This document shows positions 49,332 to 58,130 of a stretch of DNA of 58,678 bases, piece by piece; the first letter of the stretch is position 1, and each line of letters starts with the position of its first letter. The notes below the pieces were generated by a model. That model saw only the letters and a list, made by a program, of their open reading frames with translations. It made no database searches and had not been told where the DNA came from. The stretch comes from Aureivirga marina. Its GTDB lineage: Bacteria; Bacteroidota; Bacteroidia; Flavobacteriales; Flavobacteriaceae. Where the stretch lies: assembly GCF_015767265.1 (NCBI RefSeq), contig NZ_JADPIB010000011.1, positions 1-58,678 on the forward strand, given 5' to 3'. A program made the position numbers and the translations under genes.

Positions 49332-50168
49332 TTAGACACAGGTTTCAAAATTGATTTGCTGTAAATTTTCGGTTTTTGGATGGGTTTTAAAACTATCTGT
49401 TGTAAAAATTGTATCATAATATTGAAACAATGTTTCAAATCCAGCACTGAAAATTCCATGACTTATTATCAAAATTAATTTTCCTGCATTTTTTCTTTTT
49501 AATTCTTTTGCAACTTCGATAAATGTAGTTCCTTTATCACAAATATCATCAATTACAACACAAGTTTTTTCTTCTAAATTCTCTTTAAAAACTTCTGTAT
49601 GTGTGATTCTTCCTGTTTTTACATCTCTATTTTTATGACAAAAAACAATGTTTTCATTTTTTAATTCTCTCGCAACATTGTAAATTTTCTTTGAAGCTCC
49701 TAAATCTGGAGAAATTAAAAAATAATCATCGTTAAAATTCTCAAGGCATTTTTGCACAAATTTTATATTAGAAATAGAATTACAATTGTGTAATAATGTT
49801 GGTGTAATTTCCGAATGTACATCAAAAATAGAAACAGATTTAAAAGAAAGATTATTGATTAAATCTGCATAAATTTTAGCTGTAAAAGCTTCTCCTTTTT
49901 GCATGATTCTATCTTGCCTCGCTCCAGGAAAATATGGAATTAAAAGATGTATTTCCTGAATATTCAAACGTTTTAGCGCATCTACTGCTAAAAGTAATTT
50001 TCCAATATTATTAAATTCTTGAATTCGACATGTAATTGTAATTGGATTTGAAATATCAAAATTTTCTGAAATTAAAATACTAGGCTCACCACCAGAAAAT
50101 GTAAAGTAATTATATTCAATACTTTTCTTAAAAGGATGGAATTTTGGATCTAAATGTAAATAGTTCAT
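49332..50168 (-). CDS. Divergent ribose-phosphate pyrophosphokinase-like protein
   Basis: Prs-superfamily protein, 278 residues, shorter than housekeeping Prs (~315). Blocks retained: IQEFNNIGKLLLAVDALKRL, LIPYFPGARQDRIMQKGEAFTAKIYADLIN (with the catalytic-flap basic residues), DVHSEITPTLL, SPDLGASKKIY and the PRPP loop VVIDDICDKGTTF. It should make PRPP from ribose 5-phosphate and ATP. This short form resembles the Prs that travels with nicotinamide phosphoribosyltransferase in NAD-salvage pairs, including on some phages, but no such gene is next to it here. Its neighbour is a metallophosphatase. Confidence 0.8.
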   Translation of the reverse strand: MNYLHLDPKFHPFKKSIEYNYFTFSGGEPSILISENFDISNPITITCRIQEFNNIGKLLLAVDALKRLNIQEIHLLIPYFPGARQDRIMQKGEAFTAKIYADLINNLSFKSVSIFDVHSEITPTLLHNCNSISNIKFVQKCLENFNDDYFLISPDLGASKKIYNVARELKNENIVFCHKNRDVKTGRITHTEVFKENLEEKTCVVIDDICDKGTTFIEVAKELKRKNAGKLILIISHGIFSAGFETLFQYYDTIFTTDSFKTHPKTENLQQINFETCV

Positions 50169-50298
50169 TTTTTTGCGTTCTTTTTACGCTAAATTAAAAT
50201 ATTTTTTAAAGAATCGCAATATTTACAAAAAAAAACTTGTAATTTGGAATAATATTTGGTTTGTTTGGCGGAAAATTATTAACTAAAAAAAATCTATC

Positions 50299-51273
50299 AT
50301 GCAAAGAGTTTATAGTATACTTCTACTATTATTAATAACAATAAGTTGTACTAACAAAAAACAGGAATTAATTCTAGGTTCTTCAAATGGAAGTGCAAAT
50401 CATATATTAATTGTAATGGATCCGGCAGAGTGGAAGGGAAGTGTTGGAGATTCTATTCGTGAAATTATAAAACAACCAGTTTTAGGTTTACCACAAGAGG
50501 AAAATCAGTTTAGAGTTTCACAAGTTTCTACAAAAGATTTTGATGAATTATTTAAAGCAAACCGTAATATTCTTTATATCGATTTAGGAAAAAAAGATAC
50601 TTATGATGTTGCTTCAGATGTATATGCAACTCCACAAAAATTAGTGCAAATTATTGGAACTTCAGAAAACTCTTTGTTGCAACAAATTGCTAAACATAAA
50701 GAAGATATTGTTCAAGAGTTTAAAAAATCAGATATTAAAATTCTTCAAAATCAATTTAGAAAAGAAAGTCTTTGGAAAGATGATGAATTGAAAACGTTGA
50801 AAGATTTAAATATCAAATTAGAAATTCCAAGAAAATATAGATTAGTTGATGATACAGGAGATTTCCTTTGGATGCGTAAGCAATATTCAAAAGGAACAAT
50901 GAATCTTTTAGTTTATAGTTATCCAATTTTAAATGACAAAGATTTATTAGGTGATAATATTACAAAGCAAAGAGATTCTATTGGAAAAGTTCATATTCCA
51001 GGCTCTTCTGAAGGAAGTTATATGATTACAGAAGCTGCATATACACCACATACTTTTGAAGTGATGATTGATGGTAAAAAAGCTTACGAAACTAAAGGAA
51101 AATGGGAATTATTCAATGATTTTTTAGCTGGACCTTTTATTAATTATACAATAGTTGACAAAGCAAATAACCGAATGATTGTTGTTGAAGGATTTACAGT
51201 TGCTCCGATGTCAGAGAAAAGAGATCAAATGTTTGAATTAGAAGCAATTTTGAAAACATTAAAAATTAACTAG
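50299..51273 (+). CDS. DUF4837 family lipoprotein
   Basis: 324-residue lipoprotein (lipobox ITISC-T). It matches DUF4837, a Bacteroidota family of unknown function. Landmarks are GSANHILIVMDPAEWKGSVGDSIREII, PQEENQFRVSQV, IPRKYRLVDDTGDFLWMRKQ and the C-terminal GPFINYTIVDKANNRMIVVEGFTVAP. No catalytic motif is visible. It stands alone, 59 nt before the DUF486 gene, and is divergent from the Prs-like gene. Confidence 0.82.
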   Translation: MQRVYSILLLLLITISCTNKKQELILGSSNGSANHILIVMDPAEWKGSVGDSIREIIKQPVLGLPQEENQFRVSQVSTKDFDELFKANRNILYIDLGKKDTYDVASDVYATPQKLVQIIGTSENSLLQQIAKHKEDIVQEFKKSDIKILQNQFRKESLWKDDELKTLKDLNIKLEIPRKYRLVDDTGDFLWMRKQYSKGTMNLLVYSYPILNDKDLLGDNITKQRDSIGKVHIPGSSEGSYMITEAAYTPHTFEVMIDGKKAYETKGKWELFNDFLAGPFINYTIVDKANNRMIVVEGFTVAPMSEKRDQMFELEAILKTLKIN

Positions 51274-51332
51274 TTTTTTTCTTTGGCTGAAAAAAGTTAA
51301 ATTAGATAAGTGTCTAATTTAAAAGCAGCTAA

Positions 51333-51701
51333 ATGAGAGGAATTGTAACAATTTTTTTATTGATATTCTCCAATACATTCATGACTCTTGCGTGGTATGG
51401 ACATTTAAAATTGGTAGAATATAAATGGTTTCACAAATTAGGTTTATTTTCTATTATTGTTTTGAGTTGGGGAGTTGCCTTTTTTGAATATTGTTTAATG
51501 ATTCCTGCAAACAGAATTGGATTTGAAGATAATGGAGGACCATTTTCTTTAGTACAATTAAAAGTAATTCAAGAAGTAATAACATTAGTTATGTTCACCA
51601 TTTTTACAGTGATTTTCTTTAAAGATGAAAGATTAAAATGGAATCATATTGTAGGATTTATATTTCTTGTTTTAGCTGTTTATTTTATGTTTAAAAAATA
51701 A
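51333..51701 (+). CDS. DUF486 (DMT-like) small membrane protein
   Basis: Integral membrane protein of 122 residues with four TM helices. It matches the DUF486/DMT family: FLLIFSNTFMTLAWYGHLK, WGVAFFEYCLMIPANRIG, FSLVQLKVIQEVITLVMFTIF and the last helix HIVGFIFLVLAVYFMF. The conserved EYCLxIPANRxG motif is the family signature. Function is unknown and the small-multidrug-resistance-like size suggests a dimeric transporter. It is followed by a strong terminator. Confidence 0.9.
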   Translation: MRGIVTIFLLIFSNTFMTLAWYGHLKLVEYKWFHKLGLFSIIVLSWGVAFFEYCLMIPANRIGFEDNGGPFSLVQLKVIQEVITLVMFTIFTVIFFKDERLKWNHIVGFIFLVLAVYFMFKK

Positions 51702-51725
51702 GCTTAATTAAAAATATATTTAAAT

Positions 51726-51762
51726 AAAAACACCGAAAATCAAATTGACTTTCGGTGTTTTT
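51726..51762. terminator. Bidirectional terminator between the DUF486 gene and metG
   Basis: The perfect 13-bp stem AAAAACACCGAAA/TTTCGGTGTTTTT (51726-51738 with 51750-51762) lies between convergent genes. Confidence 0.9.
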
Positions 51763-51783
51763 TATGTTTTAAGAAAAGAATAT

Positions 51784-53844
51784 TTATGAAATCATTTCTC
51801 CATTTCTTACATTATCTTCTTCCGCTTGAATGAAACTTAGTTTTCCATCTTGTGTTTCTGTCATTAAAATCATTCCTTGACTTTCCACACCTCTCAATTT
51901 TCTTGGAGCTAAATTCACTAAAACACTCACTTTTTTTCCAATAATATCTTCTGGTTTGAAGCTTTCAGCAATTCCAGAAACGATTGTTCTTGTATCAATT
52001 CCTGTATCTACTTTTAAAACCAAAAGTTTCTTTGCTTTTGGCATTTTTTCTGCTTCGATAATCGTTCCTGTACGAATATCCATTTTAGTAAAATCTTCGA
52101 AAGTAATTGTTTCTTTCTCTGCTTCTACGACTTTATTTGCTTGTTCGTTTGCCAATTTTGTTGCTTCTAATTTATCTAATTGTGCTTGTACATCTTTATC
52201 TTCTACTTTTGAAAATAAAACTTCTGGTTTTCCTGTTTGAATTTGATGACCAGCAGGAATTAAAACTTCTTTTTCTGAAATTTCATCCCAACCAAGAGTT
52301 TCAATCTTCAACATATCTTGAAGTTTTTTTGCTGTAAAAGGAATAAATGGTTCAGAAACCGTTGTAAGAGCAGCAGTAACTTGAAGCGCAACATACATGA
52401 TTGTTTTTACTCTTTCAGGATTTTCTTTTACTTGTTTCCAAGGTTCTTCATCTGCCAAATATTTATTTCCTAATCTTGAAAGATTCATCATCTCTTGAGA
52501 AGCCTCTCTAAAACGATATCTTTCAATTGATTTACCAATAATTCCAGGATAGTTTTTGATTTCTTCTAAAACTTCTAAATCAACATCTGAAAATTCATTT
52601 GGAGAAGGAACAATTCCATCGTAATATTTGTTTGTTAAAACAATAACTCTATTTACAAAGTTCCCTAAATTTCCTACTAATTCACTGTTATTTCTAGCTT
52701 GGAAATCTGACCAAGTGAAATCATTATCTTTTGTTTCTGGAGCATTTGCTGTTAAAGCATAACGTAAAACATCTTGCTTTCCAGGAAATTCTTCTAAATA
52801 TTCATGTAACCAAACAGCCCAATTTTTAGAAGTAGAAAGTTTATTTCCTTCTAAGTTTAAAAATTCATTTGCTGGTACATTTTCTGGTAAAATATATTCT
52901 CCATGCGCTTTTAACATACTTGGGAAAATAATACAGTGAAATACGATATTATCTTTTCCAATAAAGTGCACTAATTTTGTATTCTCATCTTTCCAATATG
53001 GTTCCCAATCTTTACCTTCTCTTTCTGCCCATTCTTTTGTTGCAGAAATATATCCGATTGGTGCATCAAACCAAACATACAGTACTTTTCCTTCTGCTCC
53101 TTCAACAGGAACAGGAATTCCCCAATCTAAATCTCTGGTTACAGCTCTTGGACGTAAACCATCTTCAATCCATGATTTTACTTGTCCAAGTACATTTGGT
53201 TTCCAATCATCTTTATGACCTTCTAAAATCCATTCTTTTAAGAATTCTTGGTGTTGATCTAATGGTAAATACCAATGTTTTGTTTCTTTTAAAGAAGGAA
53301 CATTTCCAGTAATTGCAGATTTAGGATTTATTAAATCTGTTGCATTATGAGAAGTTCCACATTTTTCACATTGATCTCCGTAAGATTCTTCATTTCCACA
53401 TTTTGGACAAGTTCCAATCACAAAACGATCTGCTAAAAATTGTTTTGCTTCTTCGTCGTAAAGTTGTTCTGTAACTTCTTCAACGAATTTTCCTTCTTCA
53501 TATAATTTTGTAAAGAAATCAGAAGCTGTTTTGTGATGCATTTCCGCAGAAGTTCTTGAATAATTATCAAAAGAAATTCCGAAATCTTCGAAAGATTTTT
53601 TGATAATAGCATGGTATTTGTCTACAACATCTTGAGGAGAAACACCTTCTTTTTTTGCTTTAATTGTAATAGGAACTCCGTGTTCATCAGAACCACAAAC
53701 AAAGACTACGTCTTGCTTCTTTTGACGTAAATATCTTGAGTAAATATCTGCTGGAACATACACTCCTGCCAAATGCCCGATATGAACAGGCCCATTTGTA
53801 TAAGGAAGCGCTGCAGTAATTGTATATTTCTTTTGATTTGTCAT
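51784..53844 (-). CDS. metG: Methionyl-tRNA synthetase
   Basis: Class I aminoacyl-tRNA synthetase, 686 residues. The HIGH motif is HIGH at 21-24 and the KMSKS motif reads KLSTSK at 335-340. The zinc knuckle is Cys146, Cys149, Cys159, Cys162 (CPKC...CEKC). An anticodon-binding helical domain is followed, after a Lys/Glu-rich linker (~545-580), by a C-terminal EMAP/Trbp111-type tRNA-binding domain ([16 protein letters not shown]...GRx-like [21 protein letters not shown]). It has the complete long form. Single-gene transcript with a 233-nt AT-rich upstream gap. Confidence 0.97.
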   Translation of the reverse strand: MTNQKKYTITAALPYTNGPVHIGHLAGVYVPADIYSRYLRQKKQDVVFVCGSDEHGVPITIKAKKEGVSPQDVVDKYHAIIKKSFEDFGISFDNYSRTSAEMHHKTASDFFTKLYEEGKFVEEVTEQLYDEEAKQFLADRFVIGTCPKCGNEESYGDQCEKCGTSHNATDLINPKSAITGNVPSLKETKHWYLPLDQHQEFLKEWILEGHKDDWKPNVLGQVKSWIEDGLRPRAVTRDLDWGIPVPVEGAEGKVLYVWFDAPIGYISATKEWAEREGKDWEPYWKDENTKLVHFIGKDNIVFHCIIFPSMLKAHGEYILPENVPANEFLNLEGNKLSTSKNWAVWLHEYLEEFPGKQDVLRYALTANAPETKDNDFTWSDFQARNNSELVGNLGNFVNRVIVLTNKYYDGIVPSPNEFSDVDLEVLEEIKNYPGIIGKSIERYRFREASQEMMNLSRLGNKYLADEEPWKQVKENPERVKTIMYVALQVTAALTTVSEPFIPFTAKKLQDMLKIETLGWDEISEKEVLIPAGHQIQTGKPEVLFSKVEDKDVQAQLDKLEATKLANEQANKVVEAEKETITFEDFTKMDIRTGTIIEAEKMPKAKKLLVLKVDTGIDTRTIVSGIAESFKPEDIIGKKVSVLVNLAPRKLRGVESQGMILMTETQDGKLSFIQAEEDNVRNGEMIS

Positions 53845-54080
53845 ATTCTAAATTTCTTGTCCTGCAAAAGTAAGAAAAAGCATAAACTTCTCACCGAACT
53901 GATTTAAACTTTTTAATTAAAATAAAAGCTAATTTACTTTGTCTCAGAGATGAATTTAAAATGCTTAGAAAACAAAAGCTTTGACAAGTAGTTTTCGATT
54001 AAATCTATCTTTTAGAAGAATTATTCATTTTTTGATTTAAAAGATTAAAACAGTTATTTATAAACTTTATTAAAAAAATG

Positions 54081-54088
54081 TATTTTTA
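54081..54088 (+). promoter_or_regulatory. -7-like element of the LD-carboxypeptidase gene
   Basis: TATTTTTA, one base off TAnnTTTG, lies between two in-frame ATGs (54078 and 54102). It argues that transcription starts after the first ATG, so 54102 is the real start. Confidence 0.4.
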
Positions 54089-54101
54089 CGAAAACTTTTT
54101 T

Positions 54102-55133
54102 ATGAGAATTTTTAAACTTCAAATTTTACTTATTTCACTAATTACTTTGTTGAGTTGCAATACAGCTACATCAAGTACAAAAAGCAATGAAAATTCAACA
54201 AAATCAGAAAAAAATATGTCGCAAAATTTAGTTAGACCTCCTTATTTAAAAGAGGGAGATACAATTATGATTATTGCTCCAGCTGGAGTGATAAAAACAA
54301 AAGCTTTTGTTGAAAGAGGAAAGAAATTAGCAGAAAGTTGGGGTTTAAAAGTAATTGTTGGAGATGCTGTTTTTAAAAAACATCATCATTTTGCAGCAAC
54401 AGATGAAAATCGTTTAAAAGATTTACAAAGAGGTTTAGATAATCCATCTATTAAGGCTGTTTGGGCTGCTCGTGGAGGATATGGAACAGTTAGAATAGTT
54501 GATGATTTAGATTTTACAAAATTCAAGAAAAATCCGAAATGGATTGTTGGTTTTTCTGATTTAACAGTTCTACATAATAAGATTAATCAATTAGGTTTTG
54601 AAACGCTTCATGCGATGATGCCAGTAAATTTAATGGCGGAAGCTTCTAAAACAAAACATACTATTTCTACTTTCAAAAAAGCAATTTTTGGAGAAAATTT
54701 ATCTTATTCTCTTCCAAGTTCTATTTATAATAAAGAAGGACAAGTTTCTGGAGAATTGGTAGGAGGAAATCTTTCTATTTTATATAGTTTAGTTGGAACA
54801 CCTTTAAATATTGACACAAAAAATAAGATTGTTTTTATTGAAGAAGTAGGAGAATATTTATATCATATCGATCGAATGATGATTACTTTAGATAAAGCTG
54901 GATTTTTTAAAGATTGTAAAGGAATAATTGTAGGAGATATTTCAAGAGTTCGAAAAAACCATCCTGAATTTGGAAATAATTTAGAAGAAATCGTTTTAGA
55001 AATTGTTGGAAAATATAATATTCCTGTTTGTTTTGATTTTCCAGCTGGGCATGAACCAGACAATAGAGCAATTTTTATTGGAAGAACAATTGATATGAAT
55101 ATTACAAAACAAAATGTGAAGATTCAATTTTAA
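54102..55133 (+). CDS. LD-carboxypeptidase (S66 family), lipoprotein
   Basis: Serine peptidase of the LdcA type, which trims the terminal D-Ala from muropeptide tetrapeptides. The start at MRIFKLQILL gives a proper lipoprotein signal with lipobox LLSC-N, so it acts in the envelope rather than the cytoplasm, unlike classical LdcA. Family blocks: MIIAPAGVIKTKAFVERGKKLAESWG, AVWAARGGYGTVRI (GRGGxG-type), the nucleophile GFSDLTVLH (Ser), the FIEEVGEYLYHIDRM glutamate and the GHEPDN histidine, completing a Ser-Glu-His triad. 343 residues from this start. Confidence 0.9.
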   Translation: MRIFKLQILLISLITLLSCNTATSSTKSNENSTKSEKNMSQNLVRPPYLKEGDTIMIIAPAGVIKTKAFVERGKKLAESWGLKVIVGDAVFKKHHHFAATDENRLKDLQRGLDNPSIKAVWAARGGYGTVRIVDDLDFTKFKKNPKWIVGFSDLTVLHNKINQLGFETLHAMMPVNLMAEASKTKHTISTFKKAIFGENLSYSLPSSIYNKEGQVSGELVGGNLSILYSLVGTPLNIDTKNKIVFIEEVGEYLYHIDRMMITLDKAGFFKDCKGIIVGDISRVRKNHPEFGNNLEEIVLEIVGKYNIPVCFDFPAGHEPDNRAIFIGRTIDMNITKQNVKIQF

Positions 55134-55155
55134 AAATATTGAAAAATTATATATA

Positions 55156-55187
55156 AAAACCTCCATTTATTTTAAAATGGAGGTTTT
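55156..55187. terminator. Bidirectional terminator after the LD-carboxypeptidase gene
   Basis: The stem AAAACCTCCATTT (55156-55168) with AAATGGAGGTTTT (55175-55187) lies between convergent genes and reads into T-runs on both strands. Confidence 0.88.
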
Positions 55188-55193
55188 TTGATT

Positions 55194-55703
55194 CTACCTT
55201 TTGAACTCTACATTTTTTCTTTTTACATAACCAATTTTCGAATTTATCTTTACTTTTACTTTAATCCAATCTCCTTTTTTTCCCAAGTAGATAACTTCTT
55301 CACCATAATTTAAATTCATTTTTGAACTAGCATCATTACTCGGCTTTGATTGTAAACTGCAAAATTGTGCTGTTACATACATTATTTTTAAATAAGTATC
55401 TGATTTTTTTTGATCAGAAAAATGCAATCCAGTAGGTTTAGTTGGAGAAGCTTTTTTAGTTGTGCTATTTTTGGAATAAGATCTTCCTGCGCATACACCA
55501 CAACTTCCACCATTTTGTTTACAATGTTTACATCGAGAGCAATTTTTACAAGCGGTACAATTTGATTTTCCAACACATCTTCCTCCATCTTCACCAACAC
55601 AACACATGGCTATTTCTAGATTTTTTTCGATTGATTGTGCGGAAATATTACTGATTGAAATAGAGAAAAAAATACTGAAAAGGATAAAAGTAAAATTCTT
55701 CAT
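55194..55703 (-). CDS. Exported protein with Cys-rich module and SH3b domain
   Basis: 169 residues with a signal peptide ending ISAQS. Residues ~32-72 contain ten cysteines, largely as CxxC/CxxCxxC units (CTAC, CSRC, CKHC, CGVC), flanked by Gly-rich turns. A Ser/Lys/Thr linker follows, then a C-terminal bacterial SH3 domain (YVTAQFCSLQSKPSNDASSKMNLNYGEEVIYLGKKGDWIKVKV...KIGYVKRKNVEF). The Cys module looks like a small metal-binding or disulfide-knotted domain that I do not recognise. SH3b domains commonly bind peptidoglycan or peptides. It is not in an operon. Confidence 0.75.
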   Translation of the reverse strand: MKNFTFILFSIFFSISISNISAQSIEKNLEIAMCCVGEDGGRCVGKSNCTACKNCSRCKHCKQNGGSCGVCAGRSYSKNSTTKKASPTKPTGLHFSDQKKSDTYLKIMYVTAQFCSLQSKPSNDASSKMNLNYGEEVIYLGKKGDWIKVKVKINSKIGYVKRKNVEFKR

Positions 55704-55817
55704 TTTAGTTTATGATTTTAAATTTTGGTAAAATAAAAGAATCTTTCAGAATGAATTTTACGGTTTCCCGTAATTGAAGAAATAAGTTTATTTTCTATAT
55801 TTATTTAAAAACAAAAA

Positions 55818-56180
55818 ATGGCTACACATAATGAATTAGGAAAACAAGGAGAACAAATTGCTGTTGATTTTTTACTTAAGGAAGGATATAAAATTTTAGA
55901 GCGAAATTTTTATTACAGAAAAGCAGAAGTTGATATCATTGCTATTAAAGGAGAAACAATTTGTGCTGTAGAAGTAAAAACACGAAATTCTGCTTTTTTT
56001 GGAAATCCACAAGATTTTGTAAATACAAAAAAAATCAGATTACAGGTCTTAGCGATGGATTATTATTTGAATGAAAAAGAGATAGATTTTGAAGTTCGAT
56101 TTGATATAATTGCAATTATTTTAAATAAATCAAAAATGGAAATTGAGCATTTAGAAGATGCATTTTTTTACTTTGAATAA
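55818..56180 (+). CDS. yraN: YraN family protein (UPF0102)
   Basis: This 120-residue protein of the UPF0102/YraN family has an endonuclease-like (PD-(D/E)XK) fold. Signature: NELGKQGEQIAVDFLLKEGYKILERNFYYRKAEVDIIAIKGETICAVEVKTRN, with Glu and Asp at the AEVDII strand and Glu-x-Lys in VEVKTR as the nuclease-type triad (quoted to locate residues ~5-57). Molecular role is unsettled in the family. Stand-alone gene with no signal peptide. Confidence 0.92.
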   Translation: MATHNELGKQGEQIAVDFLLKEGYKILERNFYYRKAEVDIIAIKGETICAVEVKTRNSAFFGNPQDFVNTKKIRLQVLAMDYYLNEKEIDFEVRFDIIAIILNKSKMEIEHLEDAFFYFE

Positions 56181-56499
56181 GGGGGATTTTATAAAAAAAG
56201 AGAACGAATTTTCAACAATTTCACAAATAATATGTTAATAATCGATTCTAATTTAGAAAAAATATTATGTAATAAATAGCGTTATTTTTTAATTTTTATT
56301 CATAAAAAAATAAGAATACTGTTTTAAATAAATAAATTTTAAATGAAAAATTAAACATTATATAAAACACGTTAATTCTAGAAAATATATTTTTATAGTT
56401 TTTCCTTTTAAAAAAGAAAAATTATCGTATAGCACATTGAATTTTAGATGTATATTTGCATTCAAAATGTTGAAAACACAAAATAACATATACTAAATT
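56181..56499. other. AT-rich gap upstream of gdhA
   Basis: 319 nt with no ORF or strong hairpin. A TATATTTG element at 56451-56458 (TAnnTTTG type) lies 41 nt before the gdhA start and is the likely -7 element. The nearest TTG is only 11 nt upstream of it, too close for a -33 box. Confidence 0.5.
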
Positions 56500-57843
56500 A
56501 TGGAATCTAAAATAAATGCTTTCATGGATTACGTTAAAGAGCGTAATTCAAATGAGCCAGAATTTTTACAGGCTGTAAAAGAAGTTGCTGAAACAATTAT
56601 CCCATTTATAGAGAATAACCCTAAATATCAAGGTAAAAAGTTATTAGAGCGTATGGTAGAGCCAGAGCGTGTGATCATGTTCCGTGTGCCATGGGTTGAT
56701 GATAGTGGAGAAGTTCAAGTAAATAGAGGATTCCGTGTTGAGTTCAATTCTGCAATTGGACCATACAAAGGAGGTTTACGTTTTCACCCAACTGTAAACC
56801 TAAGTGTTTTAAAATTCTTAGGATTCGAGCAAGTATTTAAAAATTCATTAACAACACTTCCAATGGGAGGTGGAAAAGGAGGTTCTGATTTCGATCCTAA
56901 AGGAAAATCAGATGCTGAAGTAATGCGTTTCACACAATCTTTCATGTCTGAATTATTCCGTCACATTGGGCCTAATACAGATATTCCAGCTGGAGATATC
57001 GGAGTTGGTGGACGTGAGATTGGATTCATGTTTGGACAATATAAAAGACTTAAAAACGAGTTTACAGGAGTATTAACAGGAAAAGCTATGCACTCAGGAG
57101 GTTCATTAATTCGTCCTGAAGCAACTGGATATGGAACTGTATACTTCGCTGAAAACATGTTAAAAACTAAAGGTGATTCTTTCGAAGGTAAAACAGTTGC
57201 TATTTCTGGATCAGGAAACGTAGCTCAGTTTGCTGCTGAAAAATCTATGGAATTAGGAGCTAAAGTTCTTACTTTCTCTGATTCTTCTGGATATATTTAT
57301 GACGAAGAAGGAATTGATGCTGATAAATTAGCTTTCGTTATGGAATTAAAGAACGTGAAGAGAGGAAGAATCTCTGAGTACGTTGAGAAATATCCAAATG
57401 CTAAGTTCTTCGCAGGAGAAAGACCATGGGAAGTAAAAGCTGATATCGCTTTACCTTGTGCAACTCAAAATGAGTTAAACGGAGAAGAAGCTAAGAAATT
57501 AGTTGACAATGGAGTTTTATGTATTGCTGAAGGAGCAAACATGCCTACTACTCCAGAAGCGATTGCTATTTTCCAAGCTGCTAAAGTATTATTCTCACCT
57601 GGAAAAGCTTCTAACGCAGGAGGTGTTGCTACATCTGGATTAGAGATGTCTCAAAACTCTTTACGTTATAACTGGACTCGTGAAGAAGTTGATGCTAAAT
57701 TATTCCAAATCATGAATGATATTCACGCTTCTTGTGTTCAATATGGAACATTAGAAAACGGATATGTTGATTATGTATTAGGAGCAAACATCGCTGGATT
57801 CGTAAAAGTTGCAGATGCAATGATTGACCAAGGAGTTGTTTAA
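56500..57843 (+). CDS. gdhA: Glutamate dehydrogenase (hexameric, probably NADP-dependent)
   Basis: Reductive amination of 2-oxoglutarate to glutamate, 447 residues, the GdhA size. The substrate and catalytic region reads GGLRFHP (91-97) and PMGGGKGGSDFDPKG with catalytic Lys126. The dinucleotide fold carries GKTVAISGSGNVAQFAAEKSMELG. GEGANMP-type (AEGANMPTTPEA) and SPGKASNAGGVATSGLEMSQNS blocks are intact. Coenzyme preference cannot be fixed by eye but the sequence is of the NADP-type group. Single-gene transcript ending at a terminator. Confidence 0.96.
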   Translation: MESKINAFMDYVKERNSNEPEFLQAVKEVAETIIPFIENNPKYQGKKLLERMVEPERVIMFRVPWVDDSGEVQVNRGFRVEFNSAIGPYKGGLRFHPTVNLSVLKFLGFEQVFKNSLTTLPMGGGKGGSDFDPKGKSDAEVMRFTQSFMSELFRHIGPNTDIPAGDIGVGGREIGFMFGQYKRLKNEFTGVLTGKAMHSGGSLIRPEATGYGTVYFAENMLKTKGDSFEGKTVAISGSGNVAQFAAEKSMELGAKVLTFSDSSGYIYDEEGIDADKLAFVMELKNVKRGRISEYVEKYPNAKFFAGERPWEVKADIALPCATQNELNGEEAKKLVDNGVLCIAEGANMPTTPEAIAIFQAAKVLFSPGKASNAGGVATSGLEMSQNSLRYNWTREEVDAKLFQIMNDIHASCVQYGTLENGYVDYVLGANIAGFVKVADAMIDQGVV

Positions 57844-57867
57844 TCAAACATTTCGATAAAATATTGA

Positions 57868-57897
57868 AAAGCTATCTCATTTGAGGTAGCTTTTTTT
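57868..57897 (+). terminator. Intrinsic terminator of gdhA
   Basis: A stem of AAAGCTATCTCA with TGAGGTAGCTTT (one G-T pair) is followed by a T-run, 25 nt after the stop codon. Confidence 0.88.
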
Positions 57898-57915
57898 GTT
57901 GATTTTTATGCATAA

Positions 57916-57947
57916 AAAAACCTCGATTACTAAAAGCAACCGAGGCA
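57916..57947 (-). terminator. Terminator of the LytS-type kinase gene
   Basis: On the minus strand CCTCGGTT...AATCGAGG forms a stem (about 57922-57945) and is followed by seven T residues. It lies ~185 nt after the kinase stop codon. Confidence 0.7.
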
Positions 57948-58130
57948 TAAATAAATCAACCCCAAAGATTTACCTATTGTTTATTTTAATCTCTTAATTT
58001 TATTATAAAATATTAAACAACTAAACTTTAATACCTTATTTCTTACATTATCAAAGATAGTAAAATTGATAACGTATAAAGTCTATATTTAATAAATGAA
58101 TAATATAAATTAATAAATGGTATAGTTTTA

